64,000 bases of DNA from DATLMR01 sp035634255 (GTDB lineage: Bacteria; Acidobacteriota; Blastocatellia; UBA7656): contig DASQDI010000063.1 in the NCBI GenBank assembly GCA_035634255.1, forward strand, positions 19,173-83,172. Reading direction: 5' to 3'. Numbering within the stretch: the stretch's first letter is position 1; every line of letters begins with the position of its first letter. Of the stretch, positions 53,952 to 61,985 are shown piece by piece. A model generated the notes under the pieces. That model searched no databases, was not told the origin of the DNA, and saw only the letters and a list, made by a program, of their open reading frames with translations. The position numbers and the translations under genes were made by a program.

Positions 53952-56900
53952 GGCCGGGTCTCATCAGAGGAGCCTCTGACCGACACGACCCTATCGGTGA
54001 AGCCCTCGAAGGCGTCGTCGTGACTTATTACGAATAGCTGATCGAAGTCCTTGATCCGCCCGATCTGCTGCGCGAGATTGCGGCGTCTCTCTTCGTCCAT
54101 GTTGGTGGTCGGCTCGTCGAAGAACGCGATCCGCATGTCGGAAAGCTCTTTCAGCAAAGCGAGCCGCACGGAGAGCGCCGCGGCCATCTGCTCGCCCCCC
54201 GAGAGGCTGGCGAAGGACCGCTCGTGGCCCTCCTCTTCCAGCACGATCTCGTAGCCCATGTCCCACCTGAGCGAGACCATAGGGTTACCTGTGATCTCAC
54301 GGTAAAGCTGGTTCGACTCTATCGAGATCGATTGCAGGTGCGCTTCGGTTATGAATGGCCCGGCCTTCTTTAACAGGTCGCGGATGAAGTCCGAGACGGA
54401 GTGAAGCATCATGAACCGCTCCTTGGTCCGCCCAAGCTCTTCCATGCGCCGCCTCGAAGCGAGCAGCTTGTCGATCTCGGAGTTCAACTCCTCCAGGCGT
54501 TGCGCGGCGCTGTTTATCTCCGAATTCAGGTGGGCCGACCTGTTGATCAACTCTTCGACGCGCGCCTTGACCTCGACATGCCTCCGCCCGTCGTACTCAA
54601 GCGTGCACCTTTCCAGATCGGCATTCAGTTGTTCGAACCTGGCGACCGATCCCTCAAGCTCCCCCGCGAGGGCTTTCAATCGCGACTCGCGCGCTTCGAG
54701 CAGGGACGCGACGGGCTGGTTCTCGATGTACACGCGGTACTCTTTTTCGGAAGACGCGCGCCGGATGCGTTGCGCGGTCAGCAACCCGTCAAGGTCGTCG
54801 AAGGCGGAGAGGTTCCCGCGCAGGGCCTCCACCTGTTCCGCCAGCTCGCGCTCGCGCGCCTCAAGGCTTTCGAGCTCGGACCGGATCGACCCCTCCGCCT
54901 TCAGCCCTTCGAGCAGCAGGCGGGACCTGCCCCGAGGGTCTCCGAGGTCGGCGAGTCGGGACTCGACCTGAGCCATCTCATCGCGCAGGCCGGGGAGTGA
55001 AGAGAGCCTCTCCTTCATCACCTCGAAAGCCTTCCTCTTCTCCGCCCCTTCGGTCTTTAATTCCTCCTGACGCTCGCGGAGGATGGCGAGGCTCTCGAAC
55101 CGCGACCTGGCGTCCTGCGCGACGCGAATCTCCTGCGCCAGCCGCGTGAGCCGCTCGCCGACGGAGCGGACCTGTTCCTCGCTCACGGCCGTGGCCGCGA
55201 TCTCTTTCTCGATCCTGAGAAGCTCTTTCCTGTTTATCTCAAGGTCGTCCTTCAGCCTCTTCCTTTGAACCCGCTGGCCCGACAGCGAGGAGGCCGCCTT
55301 GAGCGCCGCGCGCGCGGCGGAGAGCTTCGCCTGAACCTCCTGCCGGGAACGCTCCGCCGACGTGAGCCTCTGCTGCTCCGTGCCGAGTTGGAGCTTGAAG
55401 AACTGGTCGAGGCTCTGGCCTTCATTCATGTTCAGGCACCGCTCGGAGAGCAGGGGGCACAGCCCGCCTTTGATCGACCGCAGGATTCTGTTCTCCCTGT
55501 CGATGCTCGCGCGCAAGGCGGCGACCTCTTCCATGATCTCCTGATCGCGGGACTCGAGGCTTGAGAGGGACGAGGCGATCTCTTCGGCCTCAAGGCCCGC
55601 CTCCATCTCCTTCTCCAGAGTGTTCAGCTCCCCGTTGAGGCGCGCGATTGACTCGCGCACGCGCGTGAGGTCCTTCCTGCGCTCCGACAATCTTTCCAGA
55701 GCCACTCGCATCTCGCGCAACTGCGCTTCGAGCGCCTCGCGCTCAGCTTCGAGCGGCCCGGACCGCTCGGCCAGTTCCTTGAGGCCCTCCGCCTCGTCGA
55801 TCCGCTTACAAAGATCGGAGTAGGTCTTCCGCAAGGCTCCCAGTTCGAGTTCGGCCGCCGCCGCGCGCTCCGAGAGGGCCGCCAGCTCGGCGATCCGCAC
55901 CTGCAAATCCGCCCGCCTGCCCTCGGCCTCTTCCTGCCGCGCGACGAGAGGCTCGAGGCGCGCGACCTCAACCCGGTCGGCCTCGATCCTGTTCAACCGC
56001 TCGCGGCTGGCGCTGAGGGCGGCTTCGATCTGAAAGGTGTCCCTCTCCTTTTCGGACAGCTTTCTCCTGATCTCGTCCCGCGTGACGACCTGCGGCTCAA
56101 GCTCCGCTATCCGCGAGTTGGACTCCATGTAGGCCGCGAAACCGGAGGCCGACGCGGAGACGGCTTCGCCTGCCCTGCGGGATTGATCAACCTCATCCTC
56201 TAGAACGCCCTTCCTCTGCCGGAGGCTTTCGATCTGCGAGCGGAGGGCAGTCGTGTCGGCTCCGAGCCGCTCAATCGCCCTCTCCAGCCCGTCGAGCCGG
56301 TCCGCCTCGACGCGGGCCGCGACCCTCTCCGCCTCGCAAGCCGAGAGGTCGTCCTTCAGGGTGGCCGTGAGAGTCTCATACCGCAGGCGCTCGCCCATCA
56401 GGAAGTCGAGGTTGTTGACCTCCCCCTCTATCCGTGCGATCTCTTCGCGGAGGTCGAACTCCTTCGATTCGATCAGGCGGACCAGAGAGCGCAGTTCCTC
56501 GGACGATTTCTGATACTCGTCCACGCGCAGGACCCTGTCGAAGCTGACCTTTCTTTTCGACGGGAGGTCGGCAAAATCCACGGTGAAGGTCCCCTGCGGG
56601 ACTCCGATGGTCGACGTGAAGAGGGTCTTCAGGTCCGTGGTCACGTCGACGCCGAGGTGCTGCTTGATCCACCCGCCCACCTGCTGCTTCTGCTCGACCA
56701 GCTTGAACTTCGTGACGGGGTCGTAGATGTAATAGCCGGTCGAAGTGTCTCTGTAAACCGTGTACTCGCGGCCGTCAATCGCGGAGACGAACGTAACGCG
56801 GACGGACCCCTTCTTCGCGCCCCGGCGCAGGAAGTCTTCTTTTTTGTATGGCAGGTGGTCGAAGAGCGCCCACGATATCGCCTCCAGGATCGTCGTCTTC

Positions 56901-57004
56901 CCGGCCCCATTGGGGCCGCTGATGGCGGTGATGCCGGGGCCGAACTCGAAGCTGCCCGATTCATAGTTTTTGATCTCTTCCAGCTCTACTCTGGTAATCA
57001 GCAT
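53948..57004 (-). CDS. SbcC/Rad50-like AAA ATPase
   Basis: A 1018-residue SMC-type ATPase: Walker A in SGPNGAGKTTILEAISWALF (residues 29-48), two long coiled coils, signature SGGEQMAAALSVRLAL, and Walker B IAFFDEPTTNMDEERR. The middle of the coil holds CPLLSERC (about residue 510) in place of the normal CxxC zinc hook, so the hook is changed or lost. SbcD/Mre11 nuclease is not encoded beside it. It likely handles DNA ends or structures. The start has no obvious ribosome binding site. Confidence 0.88.
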   Translation of the reverse strand: MLITRVELEEIKNYESGSFEFGPGITAISGPNGAGKTTILEAISWALFDHLPYKKEDFLRRGAKKGSVRVTFVSAIDGREYTVYRDTSTGYYIYDPVTKFKLVEQKQQVGGWIKQHLGVDVTTDLKTLFTSTIGVPQGTFTVDFADLPSKRKVSFDRVLRVDEYQKSSEELRSLVRLIESKEFDLREEIARIEGEVNNLDFLMGERLRYETLTATLKDDLSACEAERVAARVEADRLDGLERAIERLGADTTALRSQIESLRQRKGVLEDEVDQSRRAGEAVSASASGFAAYMESNSRIAELEPQVVTRDEIRRKLSEKERDTFQIEAALSASRERLNRIEADRVEVARLEPLVARQEEAEGRRADLQVRIAELAALSERAAAAELELGALRKTYSDLCKRIDEAEGLKELAERSGPLEAEREALEAQLREMRVALERLSERRKDLTRVRESIARLNGELNTLEKEMEAGLEAEEIASSLSSLESRDQEIMEEVAALRASIDRENRILRSIKGGLCPLLSERCLNMNEGQSLDQFFKLQLGTEQQRLTSAERSRQEVQAKLSAARAALKAASSLSGQRVQRKRLKDDLEINRKELLRIEKEIAATAVSEEQVRSVGERLTRLAQEIRVAQDARSRFESLAILRERQEELKTEGAEKRKAFEVMKERLSSLPGLRDEMAQVESRLADLGDPRGRSRLLLEGLKAEGSIRSELESLEARERELAEQVEALRGNLSAFDDLDGLLTAQRIRRASSEKEYRVYIENQPVASLLEARESRLKALAGELEGSVARFEQLNADLERCTLEYDGRRHVEVKARVEELINRSAHLNSEINSAAQRLEELNSEIDKLLASRRRMEELGRTKERFMMLHSVSDFIRDLLKKAGPFITEAHLQSISIESNQLYREITGNPMVSLRWDMGYEIVLEEEGHERSFASLSGGEQMAAALSVRLALLKELSDMRIAFFDEPTTNMDEERRRNLAQQIGRIKDFDQLFVISHDDAFEGFTDRVVSVRGSSDETRP

Positions 57005-57159
57005 ATTAGTCCTGATCGCCTCTAACCCAGGGTCAACCCGAATTATTCGCGCACATAAATTCTAACACGCGGCTATTTCATAAAGTAGCCATCGGCCTCA
57101 ACATTGTTTGAGCTTGCGTGAGAGTTGCAATAAAGTTTAATAGAACAAGGAGGTGGTTT

Positions 57160-57429
57160 ATGCAAGAACTCAAGGCGGTCGAGTCGAAGCAGGCAAAGGA
57201 AGCTAATATGGACCCGCGCGCAGAATACTACGTTTTTCAGGAGGAGGGGGTCTCGCTCAAACCGGGGGACGAGGTCCTTTTAATGGTGGGCGACCCGAAT
57301 AACCCTGCGCGCGAAAGGTATGGTTTCGCGGTCCGGGTCAGCGACAGGGCCGAGCCGGAAGAAGACGAGAAGCTGATCCAGTACGGAGAAGAGGTCTTCG
57401 TCGCGCAGAAGCTGCCGGAATTTATCTGA
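57160..57429 (+). CDS. small hypothetical protein
   Basis: An 89-residue soluble protein not assigned to a family. A strong ribosome binding site (AAGGAGGT, 5 nt) marks ATG 57160. Sequence suggests a small beta domain (VSLKPGDEVLLMVGDPN, YGFAVRVSDRAEP) that might bind a ligand or protein. It is divergent from the SbcC-like gene and 149 nt before the next ORF. Confidence 0.65.
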   Translation: MQELKAVESKQAKEANMDPRAEYYVFQEEGVSLKPGDEVLLMVGDPNNPARERYGFAVRVSDRAEPEEDEKLIQYGEEVFVAQKLPEFI

Positions 57430-57578
57430 AGCGGAAGGCGCGCGGCCGTGACTCTTACCTGGCTCCGGGTTGATTTATCCGGCGCTGGCGGATACTATGC
57501 CGGGCGAGAACCCCTTCCTCGCAAGCGATCTTCAAGGCCGAGGTATCCCTGTTTTCAACTCGGGAGCGTTAATCTGAA

Positions 57579-58004
57579 ATGGTCATTATTCTAATCGCCC
57601 TCTCTGTCATATTCATCGCCGCGATAGCCTTCCACGCACACAAGAGAGTTTTGCAGATGCGCGAAAAACGCATGGCCGACAACGAATACAACACGGCCGT
57701 CACCCTCTGGAAGTATTCGACCGTTCTGAGGACCGAACTGGATCAGGCCCTCCGAAAAAGTCAGGGCGTTCTGGACTACCGGAAGATCACCGTCCCCCAC
57801 AGCCAGGGCTACAGAGTCTCTCTCGAACTTGAGGGTTACTCGTTCCGCGTGAACGGAGTACCGGAACAATACAACAGGACGGGGAGGCTCTCATTCTACG
57901 TCGATGACAGTCTCACCGTGCGCTCGGGCGACCACGCGGGCGAGTTCGCGACCGGGTCGGACGACGAGTACGCGGGCACGAATCTCGTCCCAAACATCCC
58001 CTGA
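57579..58004 (+). CDS. hypothetical membrane-anchored protein
   Basis: A 141-residue protein with one N-terminal transmembrane helix (about 2-20), followed by a helical stalk (KRVLQMREKRMADNEYNT) and a beta-rich domain (GYRVSLELEGYSFRVNGVPEQY, GRLSFYVDDSLTVRSGDHAGEFA). It looks like an inner-membrane anchored pilin-like or sensor fold but lacks a prepilin motif. Function unknown. Confidence 0.6.
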   Translation: MVIILIALSVIFIAAIAFHAHKRVLQMREKRMADNEYNTAVTLWKYSTVLRTELDQALRKSQGVLDYRKITVPHSQGYRVSLELEGYSFRVNGVPEQYNRTGRLSFYVDDSLTVRSGDHAGEFATGSDDEYAGTNLVPNIP

Positions 58005-58058
58005 GCGCCCCACGACCGGCTCTTGTAAAAAAATCGTAACATCTTTCACATATACCCC

Positions 58059-58086
58059 TTGACATGTAAAACACGCTACATATAAT
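58059..58086 (+). promoter_or_regulatory. consensus sigma-70 promoter
   Basis: Perfect -35 TTGACA and -10 TATAAT, 16 nt apart. Transcription would start near 58093, about 300 nt before the small ORF and 660 nt before the NusG-like gene, so the transcript has a long structured leader. Confidence 0.8.
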
Positions 58087-58100
58087 GCTTATGTAAAATC

Positions 58101-58207
58101 CTTGCCGTGCAAAAGGTTGGTCGGCCGAGAAAGGATGAAACCCTTACGGTAAAGCTTTCGAGGCTAAGTATGTTTGCCCCGATGTCGAAGTAGGTTCAGG
58201 TTAAAGG
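58101..58207 (+). ncRNA. candidate GEMM-I (cyclic di-GMP) riboswitch-like leader
   Basis: Downstream of the promoter are a GCAAA segment, a possible AAGG/CCTT hairpin with GAAA, then ACGGTAAAGC, GGCTAAG and GTAGGTTC...GGTT. In order and content these resemble the core of class I c-di-GMP riboswitches (GCAAA, GAAA, ACGCAAAGC, GGCCTAA, GGTAGGT). Several positions do not fit (e.g. ACGGT for ACGC). The call is tentative. A covariance search would decide. Confidence 0.3.
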
Positions 58208-58286
58208 TTGGTCCGCAGTCCATGTGCGCATAAAACAAATTTGCGCTCAAAGGCCAGGTTTTCCTCACCAAAAATAGGATGTAAGG

Positions 58287-58304
58287 TGCGACCCGTCGGT
58301 CGCA
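58287..58304 (+). terminator. hairpin in the 58-kb leader
   Basis: TGCGACC/GGTCGCA stem (7 bp), CGTC loop, followed by TTTG. It could be the expression-platform hairpin of the leader, or a weak terminator. Confidence 0.35.
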
Positions 58305-58321
58305 TTTGCGTCTAACATTAA

Positions 58322-58364
58322 GGCAAGACAGCTCCAGGCTTGGTAGGTCGAAGTCTGTCTTGCC
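58322..58364 (+). other. 10-bp inverted repeat in the leader
   Basis: GGCAAGACAG and CTGTCTTGCC are perfect reverse complements separated by 23 nt, ending 32 nt before the small ORF start. It could control ribosome access or antitermination. Confidence 0.5.
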
Positions 58365-58396
58365 CTCAACACAATCCCTGGTAAGGAGAGTGCTGT

Positions 58397-58501
58397 ATGT
58401 CGATTCTACAAAATCTTCCCAGACCTGTGCAATTAGATCACACCCCGTTGAGCGTCATTGATACCAGCCGCTCGCAGGCGTTCTCTCCACCTTCGACGTG
58501 A
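58397..58501 (+). CDS. 34-residue leader-peptide-like ORF
   Basis: ATG preceded by AAGGAGAG at 6 nt, a strong ribosome binding site. It encodes a 34-residue peptide rich in Ser and Pro, ending in a TGA. In the +1 frame immediately after, codons from about 58459 to 58560 read as a protein-like stretch (including QEIFSKALEGES), so this may be a frameshifted or programmed-frameshift gene. No family is recognised. It may be a regulator peptide or the remnant of a small gene. Confidence 0.45.
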   Translation: MSILQNLPRPVQLDHTPLSVIDTSRSQAFSPPST

Positions 58502-58752
58502 GGTCGCAGGAAATCTTCAGCAAAGCGCTGGAAGGAGAGTCCGGCAACCGGTACTTATAAAAGTGATGGCGATCCAGACGTGAGGTTCTGATTCGCAGGC
58601 CGATCAGGCCGGCCCCGTCAGACCGCGCATGCTTAGCCCCCGTCCCTTTTATACCCGGACCCCTCCTACCCGCCGGTCGCGTCTTGTTCATTTTAAAGAT
58701 CAAATGGCGAGGCGATTTTTATTCTCTCTTCCTCACGTTTTGGGTTATTAAA
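58502..58752 (+). other. spacer between leader ORF and NusG-like gene
   Basis: A 251-nt spacer with no clear promoter. Apart from the short open stretch noted for the leader ORF, nothing recognisable was found. It lacks a ribosome binding site for the NusG-like start. Confidence 0.4.
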
Positions 58753-59286
58753 ATGACGCTAGAGACATCAAAGAACGAACTCTGCTGGTATGTCATCCAC
58801 ACTAATCCCCGGCAGGAAGACCGCGCCGACAGCAATCTGAGGGCGTGGGGTGTGGAGACTTTTTCTCCCCGGCTCATGGACAGACGTTTCAACCCCTACA
58901 CGGGAAAGCCGACCTGCCTCGTGAAGCCGCTCTTTCAGGGCTACATCTTCGCGCGGTTCCAGGCGGAGGACTACCTTCACAAAGTGCGCTTTACCAGGGG
59001 AGTCCAGTGCGTGATCACTTCGAATGGCGAGCCGGTCCCGGTCGAGGACGAAATCATCGCCACGATCAGGTCCCGGATGGGCGCGGATGGGCTTATCAGG
59101 TTGGGCGAGGCTCTCAAGCCCGGCGATGAGGTCGTAATAAAGGACGGGCCTTTAAAAGACTTCACCGCCATCTTCGAGCGAGAGATGAAGGATGCGGACC
59201 GCGTTATGATTCTCCTGAAGACCGTGAGCTATCAGGCGCACTACGTCATCTCAAGAGAGTTCGTCAAGAAGGCGAGAACGGCCTAG
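58753..59286 (+). CDS. NusG/RfaH-like transcription antiterminator
   Basis: A 177-residue protein. N-terminal NGN domain (LCWYVIHTNPRQEDRADSNLRAWGVETFSPRL, VKPLFQGYIFARF, HKVRFTRGVQCVI) and C-terminal KOW domain (LKPGDEVVIKDGPLKDFTAIFEREMKDADRVMILL). The NGN lacks the elongated basic region of housekeeping NusG, and the overall form fits the specialised RfaH/UpxY/LoaP type that acts on one operon. ATG 58753 has no clear ribosome binding site; a TTG at 58684 also opens the frame. The gene faces the NRPS-cytochrome-carbamoyltransferase operon head-on; the target may lie outside. Confidence 0.85.
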   Translation: MTLETSKNELCWYVIHTNPRQEDRADSNLRAWGVETFSPRLMDRRFNPYTGKPTCLVKPLFQGYIFARFQAEDYLHKVRFTRGVQCVITSNGEPVPVEDEIIATIRSRMGADGLIRLGEALKPGDEVVIKDGPLKDFTAIFEREMKDADRVMILLKTVSYQAHYVISREFVKKARTA

Positions 59287-59407
59287 TACGGAGCGTGCCC
59301 CTTAAGCCGAAAGGCGAGCGACCGGGCGGCGGGCAGGGTCCCGGCGAGAGGGGTTTCTGTGTCAACCTCTCTGAGTTTTAAGCCGGCCTGTTGGGGCGGC
59401 CCGCACG

Positions 59408-60343
59408 TCATCGACTGTTCGGCAGGCACCAGGAGAGGATCGCCATCGCGCTGGTGAGCTTATGCCGGGCCTGGCGGAACGCCACGCTCTGGGGGCCGTC
59501 CAGCACCTCGTCGACGACCTCCCAGCCGCGGATCGCCGGGAGGTCGTGCAGGAAAATCGTGCCCGCTCTTTTGGATACTTCCGACATGAGCTCGGGGGTG
59601 ACCTTGTAGGGCTCGAACCTGTCCCGCCAGTTCGCGTCCTTCTTGGGCACGCCCATCGTCTGCCACCGGGTCGTGTAAACCACGTCGACCCCTTTCGGCA
59701 GCGAGCCCAGGTCGTGCGTCTGCGTTATGACGGTCCCGTTCGGTCTCGCCTGCTCGCTCACGCGGCTCACGAACTCCTGCGGCAGTCCGTAGCCTTCGGG
59801 CGTCACCACGGTAAGCTGCATCCCGCGAAGCTTGGACATGGCCAGGGCCAGCGCCGAGGTCGTGTTGTTCCCCTCGCCGATGTAAAGGATGTGTATGTCA
59901 TCCAGACGCCCCATCGCTTCCTTGACGGTGACGAGGTCGGCTATCGACTGCGTGGGGTGCTCGTCTTCACTCATCGCGTTAATGACGGCCATCTCCCCCT
60001 GATCGGCGAGCGCCTCCATCTCCGCGCGCGCGCCGTTCGACCGGAGGACGAGTGCGTCGAGGTAGCCTGATAGGACCCTTCCGGTGTCGTGCACCGACTC
60101 TCCGGTCACGATCTGCAGGTCGTTCGGCCCATAGTGCATGGTCTGCGCGCCGAGCTTCATGGCCCCGACGCTGAACGCCGTGCGAGTGCGGGTCGAAGAG
60201 CAGCGGAAAAATATGCCGACGATCCTCCCGTCGAGCGGGCGCGCGGCCCCCCCGCTCCGGGCGATGGCTAAAGAATTGTCGATCAATCGGGATAAATCTT
60301 CCGGGTCGAGGTTTGAAATAGAAAGGAAATGCCTGGCTTTCAC
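59408..60343 (-). CDS. ornithine/aspartate carbamoyltransferase family protein
   Basis: A 311-residue transferase. Carbamoyl-phosphate motif SSTRTRTAF (about 49-57) is intact, HPTQSIADL (about 129-137) is present. The ornithine-binding region is atypical: HDLPAIRG replaces the HCLP motif of ornithine transcarbamylase. It may act on another amine. It follows a cytochrome gene by 68 nt, itself 38 nt after an NRPS gene, so it may tailor the NRPS product or give self-protection; this is inference. No arg genes are adjacent. Confidence 0.8.
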   Translation of the reverse strand: MKARHFLSISNLDPEDLSRLIDNSLAIARSGGAARPLDGRIVGIFFRCSSTRTRTAFSVGAMKLGAQTMHYGPNDLQIVTGESVHDTGRVLSGYLDALVLRSNGARAEMEALADQGEMAVINAMSEDEHPTQSIADLVTVKEAMGRLDDIHILYIGEGNNTTSALALAMSKLRGMQLTVVTPEGYGLPQEFVSRVSEQARPNGTVITQTHDLGSLPKGVDVVYTTRWQTMGVPKKDANWRDRFEPYKVTPELMSEVSKRAGTIFLHDLPAIRGWEVVDEVLDGPQSVAFRQARHKLTSAMAILSWCLPNSR

Positions 60344-60411
60344 GGTAGTCCTCCTGTCTTTGCGGTTCGGCCAATCTGATCGTTAAAACCTGCGCGACGC
60401 CGCGCGCCCCG

Positions 60412-61947
60412 TCACAGGGTCTTGAGGAAAGCTATCAGGTCGGCCCGGTCTTTCTCCGAAAGCTTCATCCCATAAAGGTGCCCTTTGACCGCGCGGGTCT
60501 TGACCCCATACCCGACGAACCCGGTCGGCACGTAGTCGTCTCTCAGCCGCTTCGGGTCGAACCAGTCTTCGAGGGTCGCCACCGAGCCGTTGTGCTCGAA
60601 TGGGCCCCTGTACCAGACCCCTTTAAGCGAAGGTACCTTGTAGTAGCCGGTCCCCCTTCGGGAGCCGAGCGCGAGCCTCGGGTCCGTCCCGACCGAGACA
60701 TTCATGATGTCGTACTTCTTGAAATGGTCTTTCGGGGGCGTAAAACCGTCGACAGGAGTCAGCTTGTTGTTCGTGTAGAGCGGGGGGGTGTGGCAGCTCG
60801 CGCAGCCTTCCCGCTCGAATACCTTCTTACCTCTGGCCGCGCGCTGATCGAACTTGTTAGGGTTCGGCGGAGGCTTCAGAGAGTAGAGGTAAAGGGCGAC
60901 CGCGTATAACTGCTCGTCGCTGTAGCGCTCCTCGTCCTTCGCGTCCGGGAGCTTGCCCTGGAATGGCTCGAACGGGATGTACTCGCCGAACCGGGCGTAG
61001 TTGTCCCCTCCCTGCGTGAGCGCCGCGTACCTCATCAGGTCGGCAATCGAGCGCTGCTGCACGAGCCCCGTGTGGTCGAGGTAGCGCCAGTCCTTTATCC
61101 CGATCAGGTCGGGTATCTGCGGAGGGAAGAAGAGGCTTGAGCGGTGGCGCGCCATCACGCCCGGCGGGATCAAATCGTGCGCCTCGGCTATCTCTTCGAG
61201 CGACATCTGGCTCACGCGCCCGTTGGGGTTCTCCTTCAGCCACGGCGTGTCGTAGAGCGCGAGCATCATCGCGCGGCTCCTCTCGGTGTAACGCTCCTTG
61301 TTGGTCTGCCTGGGGTAGCGGTCCCTGAAGTTGTAAGCCTGCGACCGGTCGAACGGGAAATTTCCCTGAGCCCCCTTGATCACGGAGCCGTCGGGCATGA
61401 CCCTCGTGTGGCAGGAGGCGCAGGCCACGTTCCCGATCTCGACCACGCCCTTCTCCCTGACCACGTAGCGCGCGAAAGGCATGATGCCGTCCTTGGTCAC
61501 GGGGACCCCGGCCTTTTTGTACCACTCGGGGTTCCTCACTTCGCCCGGCCCCATCGTGCCCTGAAAGACCGGGCCGAAGTCGAAGACGATCTCGCCGGCC
61601 TTTATCCAGTCGTCCATAGTTTTGAGCTTCGACGGGTCGAAGATGATCTCCGGCTCCTGCTGCTTCAGCCAGTCGATGTAGCCCGCGGGCTCCTTGCCCG
61701 GCGCGTAGATCGGGTAGCTCTTGTAGATTTTCACGATCTGGCCGAGGCTGTAGTAATACGACGAATCGACGTGCACGGGCGACTTGTCCGCGTTCGCGAG
61801 CGGGACTTCAATCGTCCGTATCGCCTCGTCGTCCCAGAGCTTCGGCACCGGCGGCACGCCGTCACTTCCCTTCTCGGCCCTGATGGAGAAGCTCAGGCAG
61901 GCGAAGACAAAAATAGCCAGAGAAAAGGCTTTCATAATGCGAATCAT
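60412..61947 (-). CDS. exported di-heme cytochrome c (peroxidase/MauG-like)
   Basis: A 511-residue periplasmic protein with a signal peptide (about 1-24) and two CxxCH heme motifs, CASCH near residue 177 and CASCH near residue 390. Sequence around the second (KKVFEREGCASCHTPPLYTNNKLTPV) and GYYKVPSLKGVWYRGPFEHNGS are typical of the bacterial di-heme cytochrome c peroxidase/MauG superfamily, but the N-terminal half is longer than usual. Perfect AGGAGG 7 nt before ATG 61947. Substrate unknown. Located between NRPS and carbamoyltransferase genes. Confidence 0.85.
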   Translation of the reverse strand: MIRIMKAFSLAIFVFACLSFSIRAEKGSDGVPPVPKLWDDEAIRTIEVPLANADKSPVHVDSSYYYSLGQIVKIYKSYPIYAPGKEPAGYIDWLKQQEPEIIFDPSKLKTMDDWIKAGEIVFDFGPVFQGTMGPGEVRNPEWYKKAGVPVTKDGIMPFARYVVREKGVVEIGNVACASCHTRVMPDGSVIKGAQGNFPFDRSQAYNFRDRYPRQTNKERYTERSRAMMLALYDTPWLKENPNGRVSQMSLEEIAEAHDLIPPGVMARHRSSLFFPPQIPDLIGIKDWRYLDHTGLVQQRSIADLMRYAALTQGGDNYARFGEYIPFEPFQGKLPDAKDEERYSDEQLYAVALYLYSLKPPPNPNKFDQRAARGKKVFEREGCASCHTPPLYTNNKLTPVDGFTPPKDHFKKYDIMNVSVGTDPRLALGSRRGTGYYKVPSLKGVWYRGPFEHNGSVATLEDWFDPKRLRDDYVPTGFVGYGVKTRAVKGHLYGMKLSEKDRADLIAFLKTL

Positions 61948-61985
61948 CTCTATACCTCCTATGAATAATGAGCGGGCGGGAGAGT

